Positions 16,452 through 25,384 of a stretch of 41,736 bases of DNA are shown piece after piece; position 1 is the stretch's first letter, and every line of letters starts with the position of its first letter. The position numbers were made by a program, and so were the translations under genes. The notes under the pieces were generated by a model. That model was not told the DNA's origin. It made no database searches and saw only the letters and a program-made list of their open reading frames with translations. The DNA comes from Bacteroidales bacterium (GTDB taxonomy: Bacteria; Bacteroidota; Bacteroidia; Bacteroidales; UBA932): assembly GCA_017501525.1 (NCBI GenBank), contig JAFVWT010000001.1:1-41736 (forward strand), in the 5' to 3' direction.

Positions 16452-17096
16452 TTAATAAATACCTATGTATAATCCGAGGTTAAAATATAAGTTAAAGAAA
16501 TTATTGGTTGCCCAGTTAAGACCGGCATTTGCGTTCAATCCCCAAAGGGCATCTTTCCCAAAGGGGACAATCATCCCAACTTCGGGACTCATAAGGAATC
16601 CCCATGAGTGTTGGCCAATACTAAGATCCTGAACATGAGTCTCTTCACCGTAGCGGAGTGCTCCTAATCCTGCACTTGCATACACCTTCACCGCATCTTT
16701 GGGGTTAATCATATATTTGAATTGCGCTTTAATGGGGAAGATGTCTGTGTATTTGTTGATTGCTGCAGCGACGGCGGTATTTTCATCAGGACGGTAAATC
16801 TCTCTTGGGACAAATTTTTTGTTGTAACTCCATCCGAAATCGACACCTACCCCGATGTTGGAGGTGACAAAATAGGTGAAGTTAAAATTAAATCCTTCTA
16901 AAGAGTATCGGGAGATATAGTCATTTGAAGAGCCGAGTGGAAGGTAGCTCTGCCAATTGAAACTATATATCTGTTCGTATGAGTGGCGTGCTTTGAGGTT
17001 AGGGTTGTAATCGGCAAACTCATCGTTCTGAGTTTGTCCAAAAGAGGCTCCTACAGAGAGGAGTGCCAATAATGCTATACAAAATATCTTCTTCAT
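16452..17096 (-). CDS. Outer-membrane beta-barrel protein
   Basis: A 214-residue protein with a signal peptide (MKKIFCIALLALLSVGASFGQ). The mature part has amphipathic strand patterns: FNFNFTYFVTSNIGVGVDFGWSY, KAQFKYMINPKDAVKVYASAGLGALRY, SPEVGMIVPF, and a terminal NLYFNLGLYIGIY ending in an aromatic residue. This fits the small eight-stranded OmpA/OmpW-like barrels common in Bacteroidota. It lies between the DUF4136-like lipoprotein gene (21-nt gap) and the transketolase C-subunit (1-nt gap), so it is part of the cluster. Ligand and role are unknown. Confidence 0.8.
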   Translation of the reverse strand: MKKIFCIALLALLSVGASFGQTQNDEFADYNPNLKARHSYEQIYSFNWQSYLPLGSSNDYISRYSLEGFNFNFTYFVTSNIGVGVDFGWSYNKKFVPREIYRPDENTAVAAAINKYTDIFPIKAQFKYMINPKDAVKVYASAGLGALRYGEETHVQDLSIGQHSWGFLMSPEVGMIVPFGKDALWGLNANAGLNWATNNFFNLYFNLGLYIGIY

Positions 17097-17117
17097 AATA
17101 TTACTCTTTTTGGATGG

Positions 17118-17744
17118 TTAATTTTTAGGAGGAAGTATTGTGAAGCATTCGTCAATTGCACTACTTATTTCCTCTTTGGAGTTAGATCCGCTGATGAGGC
17201 TCCTTACTAATGCGTGCCATACGATAGGGAACCTCTCTCCATTATGAGTCATATCCACCGTTTCAATAATTAGATTACCGGTGTAGTATGAGATGTACTC
17301 GACAGGTAGAGGATAGGGGTAGTAAGGGTAGTATGGATATGGATAATATCCGTCCCACCACCACCAGTAGTCCCAGCCCCAATAGTAATATGGGTCGTAA
17401 TATACGGTGGTCGCACTTAGGATATATGTCAGGTCTACCAAAAGATCAGCCTCTTCGGGATTTGTAGCCCTGGTATATCCAAGTGAGGTGAAATTGTCTG
17501 AAATGTTTGCCAGAATCGTCTCTACAAAATGGTTACTTGCTCTATATTTATCTTCATTGTCGATATAGAGGATGGAGTCGGTAACTGTAAATGTTTTGAA
17601 TTTTGAGAAGTCTGTGTCGGGGGCCTTTTGGGCAATAGAGACATTTTGTATAATGGTCTCAGTGTTGTCCTGATACAATGAGCAACTCTGAATCAGAACT
17701 GATATTCCGACAATTGTTAAAATCAGTTTTAAAGTTTGTGACAT
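17118..17744 (-). CDS. DUF4136-like lipoprotein with an aromatic-rich loop
   Basis: A 208-residue lipoprotein: signal MSQTLKLILTIVGISVLIQSC with lipobox Cys21. The FSKFKTFTV, NISDNFTSLGYTRATNPEEADLLVDLTY and C-terminal AIDECFTILPPK segments match the DUF4136 pattern, a periplasmic/outer-membrane lipid-anchored domain of unknown function. Residues 115-148 are exceptional, made up almost wholly of Tyr, Trp, Pro, Asp and Gly and including four consecutive Trp. It starts 1 nt after the transketolase N-subunit stop. Function is unknown; a surface-exposed or membrane-interacting loop is a guess. Confidence 0.8.
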   Translation of the reverse strand: MSQTLKLILTIVGISVLIQSCSLYQDNTETIIQNVSIAQKAPDTDFSKFKTFTVTDSILYIDNEDKYRASNHFVETILANISDNFTSLGYTRATNPEEADLLVDLTYILSATTVYYDPYYYWGWDYWWWWDGYYPYPYYPYYPYPLPVEYISYYTGNLIIETVDMTHNGERFPIVWHALVRSLISGSNSKEEISSAIDECFTILPPKN

Positions 17745-17745
17745 A

Positions 17746-18606
17746 TTATTTTTCTATCAGTTTAAAATCGCCCAAGGTCTCTTCCAGTTGTGAAAGGGCT
17801 TGTTCTGTCTGTTCTGCGGAGGGGGCTTTACCATGCCATTTGTGTGTTCCAGCCATAAAATCAACACCATGTCCCATATCTGAACGGAAGAGAATCATAA
17901 CCGGTTTGCCTTTTCCTGAGAGTTCCTTGGCTTTATCATATGTATTCAAAATTTCTGCCATGTTGTGACCATCGGCAACGAGAACGTCCCATCCGAATGC
18001 TTCCCATTTCGCTTTAAGGTCTCCAAGTCCCATTACTGATTCAACATTGCCGTCGATTTGTTGTCCATTCCAGTCGGTTATTGCGATGAGGTTGTCTATT
18101 TTATGATGTGCTGCAAACATTGCGGCTTCCCAGATTTGTCCCTCTTCGCTTTCTCCATCACCTAAAAGGACATATACATATCTGTCATCCTTTTCAAGTT
18201 TCTTTCCCAATGCTGCACCACAGGCTACTGACAATCCTTGTCCGAGTGACCCTGAAGGCATATAAACTCCCGGGAGTCCTTTTTCTGTGCATGGGTGACC
18301 CTGAAGGCGTGAACCATAATGTCTGAATTGCGCCATTTCATCAATTGGAAAATATCCGCTACGACTCAAAACACTATAGAATAGAGGGGAAACGTGACCT
18401 ATAGAGAGGAAGAACATATCGTTTCCTTTGCCGTCACGACTCCAGTTTTCGGGAGAGTGTTTCATAACTTTAAAGAACAAAGCTGTAATAAAGTCGGCAC
18501 TGCTCATTGATCCACCCGGATGGCCGGAGCCTGCTTGAGATACCATACGGATAATATCCCTTCTTACTTGGGATGCAACAGATGTTAGAGATTCAATATT
18601 AGTCAT
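17746..18606 (-). CDS. Transketolase, N-terminal (thiamine diphosphate-binding) subunit
   Basis: A 286-residue half enzyme. The ATG at 18606 is chosen; the longer open frame extends into the lepA promoter and coding region. Seen: SGHPGGSMSSADFI (about 29-42), GHVSPLFYSVL, SGSLGQGLSVACGAAL and the thiamine diphosphate motif GDGESEEGQIWEAAMFAAHHKIDNLI (GDG..NN-like, about 145-170). H-G-K-A-P ends the domain. It pairs with the C-subunit downstream. It heads the eight-gene minus-strand cluster and is divergent from lepA with 88 nt between starts. The main hexose/pentose function is standard; the gene arrangement is not. Confidence 0.93.
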   Translation of the reverse strand: MTNIESLTSVASQVRRDIIRMVSQAGSGHPGGSMSSADFITALFFKVMKHSPENWSRDGKGNDMFFLSIGHVSPLFYSVLSRSGYFPIDEMAQFRHYGSRLQGHPCTEKGLPGVYMPSGSLGQGLSVACGAALGKKLEKDDRYVYVLLGDGESEEGQIWEAAMFAAHHKIDNLIAITDWNGQQIDGNVESVMGLGDLKAKWEAFGWDVLVADGHNMAEILNTYDKAKELSGKGKPVMILFRSDMGHGVDFMAGTHKWHGKAPSAEQTEQALSQLEETLGDFKLIEK

Positions 18607-18644
18607 AATGCTAAAAAGTTTATATCGTGCTAATATAGTATGAA

Positions 18645-18675
18645 TTTGAAGAAAATCAAAAGAAATGTATCTTTG
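18645..18675 (+). promoter_or_regulatory. lepA promoter
   Basis: TTTG (18645-18648), 19 nt, TATCTTTG (18668-18675): a perfect Bacteroidota promoter. Transcription should start near 18680, so lepA translation must begin at the ATG at 18686 or 18695, not the ATG at 18665. The leader is very short. Confidence 0.75.
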
Positions 18676-18694
18676 CCGAATATTTATGACACAG

Positions 18695-20482
18695 ATGAAA
18701 AATATTCGTAATTTTTGTATAATTGCCCATATTGACCACGGGAAGAGTACTTTGGCTGATAGATTGCTGGAATTTACCAATACATTGAATGAAAGAGAAA
18801 TGGAGGATCAGGTGTTGGATTCCATGGACCTTGAGAAGGAGAAGGGGATTACAATCAAGAGCCATGCTATTCAGATGGTTTATAATTATAAGGGGACAGA
18901 TTATGTTCTTAACCTGATTGATACCCCTGGTCACGTGGACTTTTCTTATGAGGTATCACGGGCGATAGCCTCATGTGAAGGGGCTCTTTTGGTTGTGGAT
19001 GCTACGCAAGGTATCCAGGCTCAGACAATCTCAAACTTATATCTTGCCATAAATCATGATTTGGAAATAATACCTGTCCTGAACAAGATAGATATGGATG
19101 CTGCAATGGTGGATGTGGTAAGTGATCAGATTATAGATTTGATAGGATGTAAGCAAGAGGATATACTTTTGGCAAGTGCCAAGACCGGCGAGGGAATTGA
19201 GGCAATTCTGGATGCGATTATAGAGAAGTTCCCTGCACCACAGGGTGATCCTCAGGCTCCGTTGCAGGCTTTGATTTTTGACTCTGTGTTCAATCCTTTC
19301 AGGGGAGTTATTGCCTACTTCAAGGTGGTTAACGGTTCTATAAGAAAGGGCGATAAGGTTAAGTTTTTCAACACAGGCAGGGAGTATGAAGCTGATGAAA
19401 TCGGCTCATTAAGACTGGGAATGTATCCTAAAAATGAAGTCTCTACCGGTGATGTGGGTTATATTATTTCGGGTATTAAGTCTGCTGTAGAGGTCAAAGT
19501 TGGAGATACTATCACTCATGTTGAGAGACCTTGTGCCGATTCGATTGCAGGTTTTGAAGAGGTCAAGCCTATGCTTTTTGCCGGTGTATATCCGGTGGAA
19601 ACAGATGAATATGAAAATCTTCGTGCTTCTTTGGAAAAACTTCGTCTCAATGATGCATCATTGGTTTTTGAACCTGAGTCTTCTTTGGCTTTGGGCTTTG
19701 GTTTCAGATGCGGTTTTCTTGGATTGCTCCACTTGGAAATTATGCAGGAGCGTCTTTACCGGGAGTTTGATATGGATGTGATAACTACTGTCCCTAACGT
19801 TTCATATAAGGTTTATACAACGCAAGGAGAGGTGGTAGATGTCCACAACCCTTCGGGACTTCCTGTCCAGACAACCATCGATTATATTGAGGAACCTTAC
19901 ATAAGGGCACAGATTATTTCCAAGAGTGAATATTTCGGCCAGATTATGAAACTTTGCCTTGAAAAGAGGGGTATCTTGAAAGGGCAGCATTTTCTGACAG
20001 CTGATAGAGTAGAACTCAATTATGATATGCCTCTTGCAGAGATTGTCTTTGATTTTTATGATAAGCTCAAGTCGATATCCAGAGGTTATGCCTCATTTGA
20101 TTATCATCTTATAGGTTATCAGAAGGCTGAATTGGTAAAACTTGACATTCTTCTCAATGGGGAACAGGTAGATGCTCTTTCTTCCTTGATTCATAGGGAC
20201 AAGGCATACGATTTCGGTCGGAGAATGTGTGAAAAGCTTAAGGAACTTATCCCGCGTCAACAGTTTGAGATTGCCATTCAGGCAGCTATTGGTGCAAAAA
20301 TCATTGCTCGTGAAACTGTAAAGGCTGTTCGCAAAGATGTTCTTGCCAAATGTTATGGTGGGGATATTACCCGTAAGAGAAAACTTTTGGAAAAACAGAA
20401 GAAAGGTAAAAAGCGTATGCGCCAGGTGGGAAATGTGGAGGTTCCTCAGTCGGCATTTATGGCAGTCCTTAAACTTGATTAG
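18695..20482 (+). CDS. lepA: Elongation factor 4 (LepA)
   Basis: A 595-residue translational GTPase that acts on stalled or mistranslocated ribosomes and in 30S biogenesis. The start at 18695 gives [18 protein letters not shown]; the promoter position excludes the ATG at 18665. G1 is AHIDHGKS, G3 is DTPGHVDF (intact His), G4 is NKID. LepA-specific features are seen: [19 protein letters not shown], and the C-terminal domain with [26 protein letters not shown]. Full length. It is monocistronic, ending at a strong terminator (20551-20587). Confidence 0.97.
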   Translation: MKNIRNFCIIAHIDHGKSTLADRLLEFTNTLNEREMEDQVLDSMDLEKEKGITIKSHAIQMVYNYKGTDYVLNLIDTPGHVDFSYEVSRAIASCEGALLVVDATQGIQAQTISNLYLAINHDLEIIPVLNKIDMDAAMVDVVSDQIIDLIGCKQEDILLASAKTGEGIEAILDAIIEKFPAPQGDPQAPLQALIFDSVFNPFRGVIAYFKVVNGSIRKGDKVKFFNTGREYEADEIGSLRLGMYPKNEVSTGDVGYIISGIKSAVEVKVGDTITHVERPCADSIAGFEEVKPMLFAGVYPVETDEYENLRASLEKLRLNDASLVFEPESSLALGFGFRCGFLGLLHLEIMQERLYREFDMDVITTVPNVSYKVYTTQGEVVDVHNPSGLPVQTTIDYIEEPYIRAQIISKSEYFGQIMKLCLEKRGILKGQHFLTADRVELNYDMPLAEIVFDFYDKLKSISRGYASFDYHLIGYQKAELVKLDILLNGEQVDALSSLIHRDKAYDFGRRMCEKLKELIPRQQFEIAIQAAIGAKIIARETVKAVRKDVLAKCYGGDITRKRKLLEKQKKGKKRMRQVGNVEVPQSAFMAVLKLD

Positions 20483-20550
20483 GCTCTCCCTGCCTTCTGC
20501 GATATTGGTAGGCAGAACCAAATTGACGCGATACGATTTATAAATAATAA

Positions 20551-20587
20551 AAGGTTGTCTGACCCAAAGTCTGACAACCTTTTTTTT
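20551..20587 (+). terminator. lepA terminator
   Basis: The stem AAGGTTGTC / GACAACCTT (20551-20559 with 20573-20581) is followed by eight T's, a classic rho-independent terminator 69 nt after the lepA stop. Confidence 0.88.
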
Positions 20588-20616
20588 CGCCGACTAATCG
20601 GCTTATGTATTACTCA

Positions 20617-22272
20617 TTAACGAATTTTTGCAAATTCGATATCGTTTTCAGCGCGAGCTGCAAGAGCTTCATCACCTTTAGCGATTTCAAGAGCTGCATT
20701 AGCTTCTTCTACTTTACCTTGACGTGCTGCGATGATCGCTTTCAAGTAGTTTTTGCAAGGACATTTAGCATCTTTAAGGATATTAGATGCTGCAGTCAGG
20801 TTGTTGGTAAGAATTTGAGCAAGAGCTTCGTTGAATGATTTTGTACCTTTAAGTTGTGAAACAGCTGAGGTGTAGTCACCTTTAAGGATAGCTACAACAC
20901 CAAGGTTAGCTTTTGCTGCGTCAATGTTAGCTTTCTTAAATGCGGTTTCAGCTTCAGCAATGTTACCGTTGCGAAGAGCTATTACACCAAGAGTATTTTG
21001 GTAGTAAGGGCAGTTTTTGTCAGCTGTTTGAGCAAGAACTGTAGCAGCTTCTTCGTTTTTGTTCATATTGAGAAGAACGATTGCTTTGTTGATGATAGCT
21101 CTGTCGCTGTTGTATTTCTCAATAGCTTTATTGTAGATGCTAAGTTTGGTTTCATTCTCTTTTACAAGAGTTGCAGCGCGTAGCAATGCTTCTTCATCAA
21201 GAATTTCGATGTTTTGGTCAACAAGAGCAACAAGTTCTTCGTTGGTGTAGTTTGTGAACTCGATGTTTGCGATAAATCTTGCACGACGAAGTTCAGGAAG
21301 AATGTCTTTCTTAAGGGTTGTGTAAACCTGAGACATGTTTTTGATTTCTTTTTCACGAACTGCAGGGTCGCTGTACATTTGAAGAACGCGAAGGATAAGT
21401 TCTTTGTCCTCAATGTTTGAGTTAGAAACCAATTCGCTGAAACCTTGCCAGTCTTCTTCAATGTTTTTGGTATCAACAGATGTTTCAATAGCAACATTCT
21501 TGTTGTTTATTTTCTTGTTGAATGCTTCAGTTGCAGTTTTTGCACGTTTTTCTGAAAGTGTTGCATTGAAATCTTCTTTTCCGTCAGGTGAAGCATATGC
21601 AATGACTTCAGTGTTTACAAGTTCTCTGCGTTCGTCAGCTTTAAGATTTACAAGGAATTCTTGGAATGCTTTGATTTCATCAGATTTGAGTTGTGATGAA
21701 CGAACATTTGAACTGTTGATCAAATAAAGAATCTGAGCTTCGTTTTGTTCAGGGATAACTGCTTGATATGCATCTGGAGCATAAGCAAGAGTTCCGTTTT
21801 GTTTGACAAGCATATAAGTGGTGTTGGCACCATCAGCAAGTTTATAAGGCTCAACGAAAGGAATTCTGTCTTCTTTGTAGATAACGGTCATTCTCAACTC
21901 AAGATGAGATTTTTCCATTCCGGGCACATAGTCAAACTCTAGTGTTTTGTTAAGAGTAGTACCTGCTTCAGGGACGGTCTGGTAGTTTTCAGTGATATCT
22001 TCACCTTGGAGCATAATGGGATCCAAAAGAACTTCTCCTCCGTCGTAAACCAATGCAGGGATAGCCTCTACTATAGCTTTGGGATGGAAGAAGTCTGCAG
22101 GGAATGTAACGGTTACATTAGTTTTGATTTTGTTTGCAACAACTTCAAGAACTTGGGGATCGCAATTAACTGCAACTTCGTCAGCGCGTTCAGCCATCTT
22201 TTTAGGATTACCGCATGATTGGAAGAAAATACCAACCAAGGCAATCATTAATACGTTGATTAATTTTTTCAT
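20617..22272 (-). CDS. TPR/OmpA-like lipoprotein
   Basis: A 551-residue lipoprotein (MKKLINVLMIALVGIFFQSC, Cys20). The N-terminal half is beta-rich, with a region around YASPDGKEDFNATLSEKRAKTA that resembles the OmpA C-terminal fold (SDG...LSxxRA). The C-terminal half (about 360-551) consists of helical TPR-like repeats: AIEKYNSDRAIINKAIVLLNMNKNEEAA, NTLGVIALRNGNIAEAETAFKKA, NLGVVAILKGDYTSAVSQL. The combination suggests a periplasmic scaffold lipoprotein linking the outer membrane and peptidoglycan. Very even codon use hints at high expression; that is inference. It is transcribed divergently from the sigma-54 activator. Confidence 0.82.
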   Translation of the reverse strand: MKKLINVLMIALVGIFFQSCGNPKKMAERADEVAVNCDPQVLEVVANKIKTNVTVTFPADFFHPKAIVEAIPALVYDGGEVLLDPIMLQGEDITENYQTVPEAGTTLNKTLEFDYVPGMEKSHLELRMTVIYKEDRIPFVEPYKLADGANTTYMLVKQNGTLAYAPDAYQAVIPEQNEAQILYLINSSNVRSSQLKSDEIKAFQEFLVNLKADERRELVNTEVIAYASPDGKEDFNATLSEKRAKTATEAFNKKINNKNVAIETSVDTKNIEEDWQGFSELVSNSNIEDKELILRVLQMYSDPAVREKEIKNMSQVYTTLKKDILPELRRARFIANIEFTNYTNEELVALVDQNIEILDEEALLRAATLVKENETKLSIYNKAIEKYNSDRAIINKAIVLLNMNKNEEAATVLAQTADKNCPYYQNTLGVIALRNGNIAEAETAFKKANIDAAKANLGVVAILKGDYTSAVSQLKGTKSFNEALAQILTNNLTAASNILKDAKCPCKNYLKAIIAARQGKVEEANAALEIAKGDEALAARAENDIEFAKIR

Positions 22273-22328
22273 TTTTTCTTTAATTATTTAATAAGTTTGT
22301 TAATTGTCAGTTTTTTACAAAGTAATCG

Positions 22329-22336
22329 CAAATATA
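22329..22336 (-). promoter_or_regulatory. Putative -7 box of the TPR/OmpA-like gene
   Basis: TATATTTG on the minus strand, 56 nt before the start at 22272. No good -33 box is seen at the right distance. Confidence 0.3.
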
Positions 22337-22343
22337 AGAATTT

Positions 22344-22376
22344 TTTGATATTACTTGTAAAAAATTGATAACTTTG
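22344..22376 (+). promoter_or_regulatory. Promoter of the sigma-54 activator operon
   Basis: TTTG (22344-22347), 21 nt, TAACTTTG (22369-22376). The predicted start of transcription (about 22381) is within a few bases of the ATG at 22384, so the mRNA may be nearly leaderless. Confidence 0.65.
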
Positions 22377-22383
22377 CAATGAT

Positions 22384-23592
22384 ATGGAACTAAGAGAGGT
22401 AAAAAATAGATTTGGAATTATCGGAGATGACCCCAAACTCAATACCGCTCTCGATACTGCACTGCAAATATCGGGCACAAATTTATCTGTTTTGATTACA
22501 GGTGAAAGCGGGGTGGGTAAAGAGGTGATTCCTAAGATTATACACGCATACAGTCCCCGTAAGCACAATGCTTATATTGCTATAAATTGTGGCGCTATTC
22601 CGGAAGGTACCATTGAATCTGAACTTTTTGGACATGAGAAAGGTTCATTTACCGGAGCGAATGAAGCTCGAAAGGGGTACTTCGAGGTGGCTGACGGGGG
22701 TACTATCTTCCTAGATGAGGTTGGAGAGTTGCCATTGTCGACTCAGGTCCGTTTATTGAGGGTGTTGGAGTCAGGGGAGTTTATCCGTGTAGGCTCTTCC
22801 AAGATCCAGAAGACCAATGTCAGAGTGATTGCAGCCACCAATGTCAATTTCCAGCATGCCATATCTGCAGGAAAATTCAGGGAAGATCTCTATTATCGTC
22901 TGAATGCAGTCCCTATCTATATTCCCCCATTAAGGGAGAGAAAAGGAGATATACATCTGTTATTCAGACATTTTGCCCTTGATTTTGCAGATAGGAACCG
23001 TATGCCTGTGGTCAAGTTGCTTCCTGGTGCGGTTTCTGTAATCGAATCATATCGTTGGCCGGGTAATGTCCGTCAGCTGAAGAATGTTACAGAGCAGATT
23101 TCGGTATTGGAAAGGGAAAGGCTCATAACTCCGGAAGTTATTGTAAAATATCTACCCGGAGACGGTCCTACAACCCTTCCGATGAGGTATTCGGATTCGG
23201 GATTTGACGGCTCTATATCTGACCGCGAAATTTTGTTGAAGATGCTTTTTTCTCTTCGTGAGGAGGTGGACTCTTTGCGCTCTGAGGTGGACAAACTGCG
23301 CGCTATGATGGTTGGGGAGGAAATTACTTATCCCTCTGTCCAAAATACTCTTCCTATGAAGAGCTCAGATATTCCGGATGTCTCTTTTGTGGTCTCAAAT
23401 CCCGATGTCAAAGATGAGGCGGAGGAGCTTACAGAGGTGATAGATGTGATACCTCGCACTATCCACGATATGAATGAGGATATGATCCGCAAGGCTCTTG
23501 AGAAACACGATGGGAAGAGAAAAGCGGCGGCACTTGAACTAGGTATCTCGGAGCGTACCTTGTATCGTAAAATTAAAGAGATGAATTTGTAG
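22384..23592 (+). CDS. Sigma-54-dependent transcriptional activator without receiver domain
   Basis: A 402-residue activator. It opens directly with the AAA+ domain: Walker A GESGVGKE (40-47), the sigma-54 contact loop GSFTGA (87-92; usual form GAFTGA), Walker B TIFLDEVGEL and the R-finger region FREDLYYRLNAVPIYIPPLRER. A variable, acidic linker (about 265-350) follows, then the C-terminal Fis-type helix-turn-helix ALEKHDGKRKAAALELGISERTLYRKIKEM. There is no N-terminal sensory domain, so control must come through other proteins, the linker or its own amount. It is the first gene of an operon with LptE, a TPR-like gene and secG. Confidence 0.93.
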   Translation: MELREVKNRFGIIGDDPKLNTALDTALQISGTNLSVLITGESGVGKEVIPKIIHAYSPRKHNAYIAINCGAIPEGTIESELFGHEKGSFTGANEARKGYFEVADGGTIFLDEVGELPLSTQVRLLRVLESGEFIRVGSSKIQKTNVRVIAATNVNFQHAISAGKFREDLYYRLNAVPIYIPPLRERKGDIHLLFRHFALDFADRNRMPVVKLLPGAVSVIESYRWPGNVRQLKNVTEQISVLERERLITPEVIVKYLPGDGPTTLPMRYSDSGFDGSISDREILLKMLFSLREEVDSLRSEVDKLRAMMVGEEITYPSVQNTLPMKSSDIPDVSFVVSNPDVKDEAEELTEVIDVIPRTIHDMNEDMIRKALEKHDGKRKAAALELGISERTLYRKIKEMNL

Positions 23593-23657
23593 TTGGGGCC
23601 TGCTCCCGAGCCCTGTTTTAATAGGGAAAAATTTTTAGGAAATTAGTTTTTCAATAG

Positions 23658-24167
23658 ATGAAACATAAGAAATTATTATATATAATCATATCCATTTTCC
23701 CCTTGCTTGCAGGAGGGTGTGGAATTTACTCTTTTTCCGGAACCTCAATACAGCCTGACGTGAAGACTTGTGCAGTGGAGTATTTTGAATACAAGGCCTT
23801 ATTGGTTAATCCTTCATTGAGTTCTTCTTTGACGGATGCTCTGATTGATAAGTATTTACAACTTACATCCCTTGAAATGTTGCCGGAAAACGGCGATTTG
23901 AATGTTTCGGGTGAAATTATTGGATATGATACAAAGCCTGTTGCAATTACAGCTGATGAGGTAGCAGCCCAAAACAGGTTGACTATTACCGTCAAGATAT
24001 ATTTTACTAACAGACTTCATCCTGAGGAGGATTTTGAGAAATCTTTTTCGGCGTATGCTGATTATGACTCGACTCAGATGCTTGATGCTGTGCAGGATTC
24101 CCTTTGTGAGGAGATAATAGAGATGTTGGTTGAGGACATTTTCAATGCAACAGTGGCTAACTGGTAG
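23658..24167 (+). CDS. lptE: LptE-family LPS-assembly lipoprotein
   Basis: A 169-residue lipoprotein with signal MKHKKLLYIIISIFPLLAGGC (Cys21) followed by GIYSFSGTS, the typical Bacteroidota LptE beginning. The body contains the paired strands VSGEIIGYDTKPVAITADEVAAQNRLTITVKIYFTN, the hallmark of this family. LptE plugs the LptD barrel and helps insert LPS in the outer leaflet. It follows the sigma-54 activator by 65 nt and precedes the next gene by 2 nt. Same gene order as in other Bacteroidales. Confidence 0.88.
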   Translation: MKHKKLLYIIISIFPLLAGGCGIYSFSGTSIQPDVKTCAVEYFEYKALLVNPSLSSSLTDALIDKYLQLTSLEMLPENGDLNVSGEIIGYDTKPVAITADEVAAQNRLTITVKIYFTNRLHPEEDFEKSFSAYADYDSTQMLDAVQDSLCEEIIEMLVEDIFNATVANW

Positions 24168-24169
24168 TT

Positions 24170-24856
24170 ATGAAAGCGCTTGGAATTAAGAATATGGCAG
24201 TAGTTGAGATTGAGAAAGTTTTGTCAATCTACCCCTGGTTTGCTTTTGCCAGAAAGGAGCTGCTTCTTAAGATGTCTGCTATGGGAGAGGAGTACCGAAA
24301 TGAGGCTTTAAGGCGTACAAACCTATATATATACCCCGAAAAAGAGCCTTTTATCCAGAGTTATGTCACTTCCGTAGAAACTGTATCTACTCCAGAATCT
24401 GTAGATTTTGTATATGAACTTGACTACTTTGATTCGATTTCCATAGAGGAAAGTATTAAGGGACAGAACAGTTATGAATCCCAGACCCATTCTGCCGATT
24501 CTTCACAGGAGCAAGTTGAACAGAGGGTTCCCCTTGTGAGTGAGCAGGAGAATAAGCCCCGTATCTACGTTGTAGGAGGTGATTATTTTTCCAACTCAGA
24601 TTTTGAGGGGTTATCCAAGGATGGCATCGACTCTTTCGTTCATCTATCGGCATCTTCTATTCCTGCATCGCAAAACGATTTTGTCGCTTCTGAGTTTAAT
24701 GATGAGTTGTTCTATACAGAAACTTTGGCAGAAATTTATGCTCAACAGGAGCTTTATGAGAGAGCAATAGAGGTTTATGACAAACTTATTTTGTTATATC
24801 CAGAAAAAAGTGCTTACTTTGCAACCCTTAAATCAGAAATAAAGAAACACTTATAA
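24170..24856 (+). CDS. Hypothetical protein with a C-terminal TPR-like repeat
   Basis: A 228-residue cytosolic protein without signal peptide. The N-terminus (IEKVLSIYPWFAFARKELLLKMSAMG) and C-terminus (LYTETLAEIYAQQELYERAIEVYDKLILLYPEKSAYFATLKSEIKKHL) are helical; the latter fits a TPR motif. The middle (about 70-180) is low in structure, rich in Ser, Glu and Gln. It sits between lptE (2-nt gap) and secG (3-nt gap), a position kept in Bacteroidales, and may be a small adaptor. No catalytic motif is seen. Confidence 0.8.
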   Translation: MKALGIKNMAVVEIEKVLSIYPWFAFARKELLLKMSAMGEEYRNEALRRTNLYIYPEKEPFIQSYVTSVETVSTPESVDFVYELDYFDSISIEESIKGQNSYESQTHSADSSQEQVEQRVPLVSEQENKPRIYVVGGDYFSNSDFEGLSKDGIDSFVHLSASSIPASQNDFVASEFNDELFYTETLAEIYAQQELYERAIEVYDKLILLYPEKSAYFATLKSEIKKHL

Positions 24857-24859
24857 GTT

Positions 24860-25225
24860 ATGTACATAGCAATTTCTATTTTAATAATCATTGCAAGTTT
24901 GCTTTTGACTTTGGTTGTATTGATCCAAAATTCAAAGGGTGGTGGTCTTGCTGCAAATTTTGCTTCAGGTAACCAAACTTTCGGAGTTCGTCAAACTGCT
25001 GACTTTTTGGAAAAAGCTACTTGGGTATTGGCAGTAGTCATTTTGGCACTTTGTGTGTTGGCAACAGCTTTTATCCCTTCGCGCAACCAAAAGGGCAACG
25101 AGGTTCTTGAGAAGCTCGAACAGACACAAGCAACTGAGGCTCAGCCTGAATTTCCTGCTCTTGATGTAGAGGGAATTCAAACCGAGTCTGAAGGTGCTTC
25201 ATCTGATGTTCCCGCCCAGGAATAG
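24860..25225 (+). CDS. secG: Preprotein translocase subunit SecG
   Basis: A 121-residue inner-membrane protein that aids SecYE in protein export. Two membrane helices are seen (residues about 3-22 and 53-73) around the conserved loop LIQNSKGGGLAANFASGNQTFGVRQTADFLEKATW. The C-terminal 45 residues form an acidic, Gln/Glu-rich tail typical of Bacteroidota SecG. It is the last gene of the operon and ends in a strong terminator at 25250-25278. Confidence 0.95.
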   Translation: MYIAISILIIIASLLLTLVVLIQNSKGGGLAANFASGNQTFGVRQTADFLEKATWVLAVVILALCVLATAFIPSRNQKGNEVLEKLEQTQATEAQPEFPALDVEGIQTESEGASSDVPAQE

Positions 25226-25249
25226 TCATAAGCATTCTAAAGAAGTGAG

Positions 25250-25278
25250 CTTGCCCAAAAAAAGGGCAAGTTTTTTTT
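25250..25278 (+). terminator. secG operon terminator
   Basis: Stem CTTGCCC / GGGCAAG with a seven-A loop, followed by eight T's. Confidence 0.92.
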
Positions 25279-25319
25279 ATTTTTAGTACCTTGTGATACA
25301 AAGTAGTAAAATTTTTATA

Positions 25320-25327
25320 TATATTTG
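25320..25327 (+). promoter_or_regulatory. Putative -7 box of the pspC/padR operon
   Basis: TATATTTG, 57 nt upstream of the start at 25385; no well-spaced TTTG -33 box is visible. Confidence 0.35.
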
Positions 25328-25384
25328 CACTACAAAATAATTTGTAAACAATAATAGTATTCTAAACCAATAATTAAGAAAAAT

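Noticed and set aside
18665-18694. Upstream ATG as the lepA start
   Set aside because: It lies upstream of the predicted transcription start; the conserved N-terminus begins at 18695.
21162-21727. Long antisense frames across the TPR/OmpA-like gene
   Set aside because: They are shadows of a well-supported lipoprotein gene; no independent start or motif.
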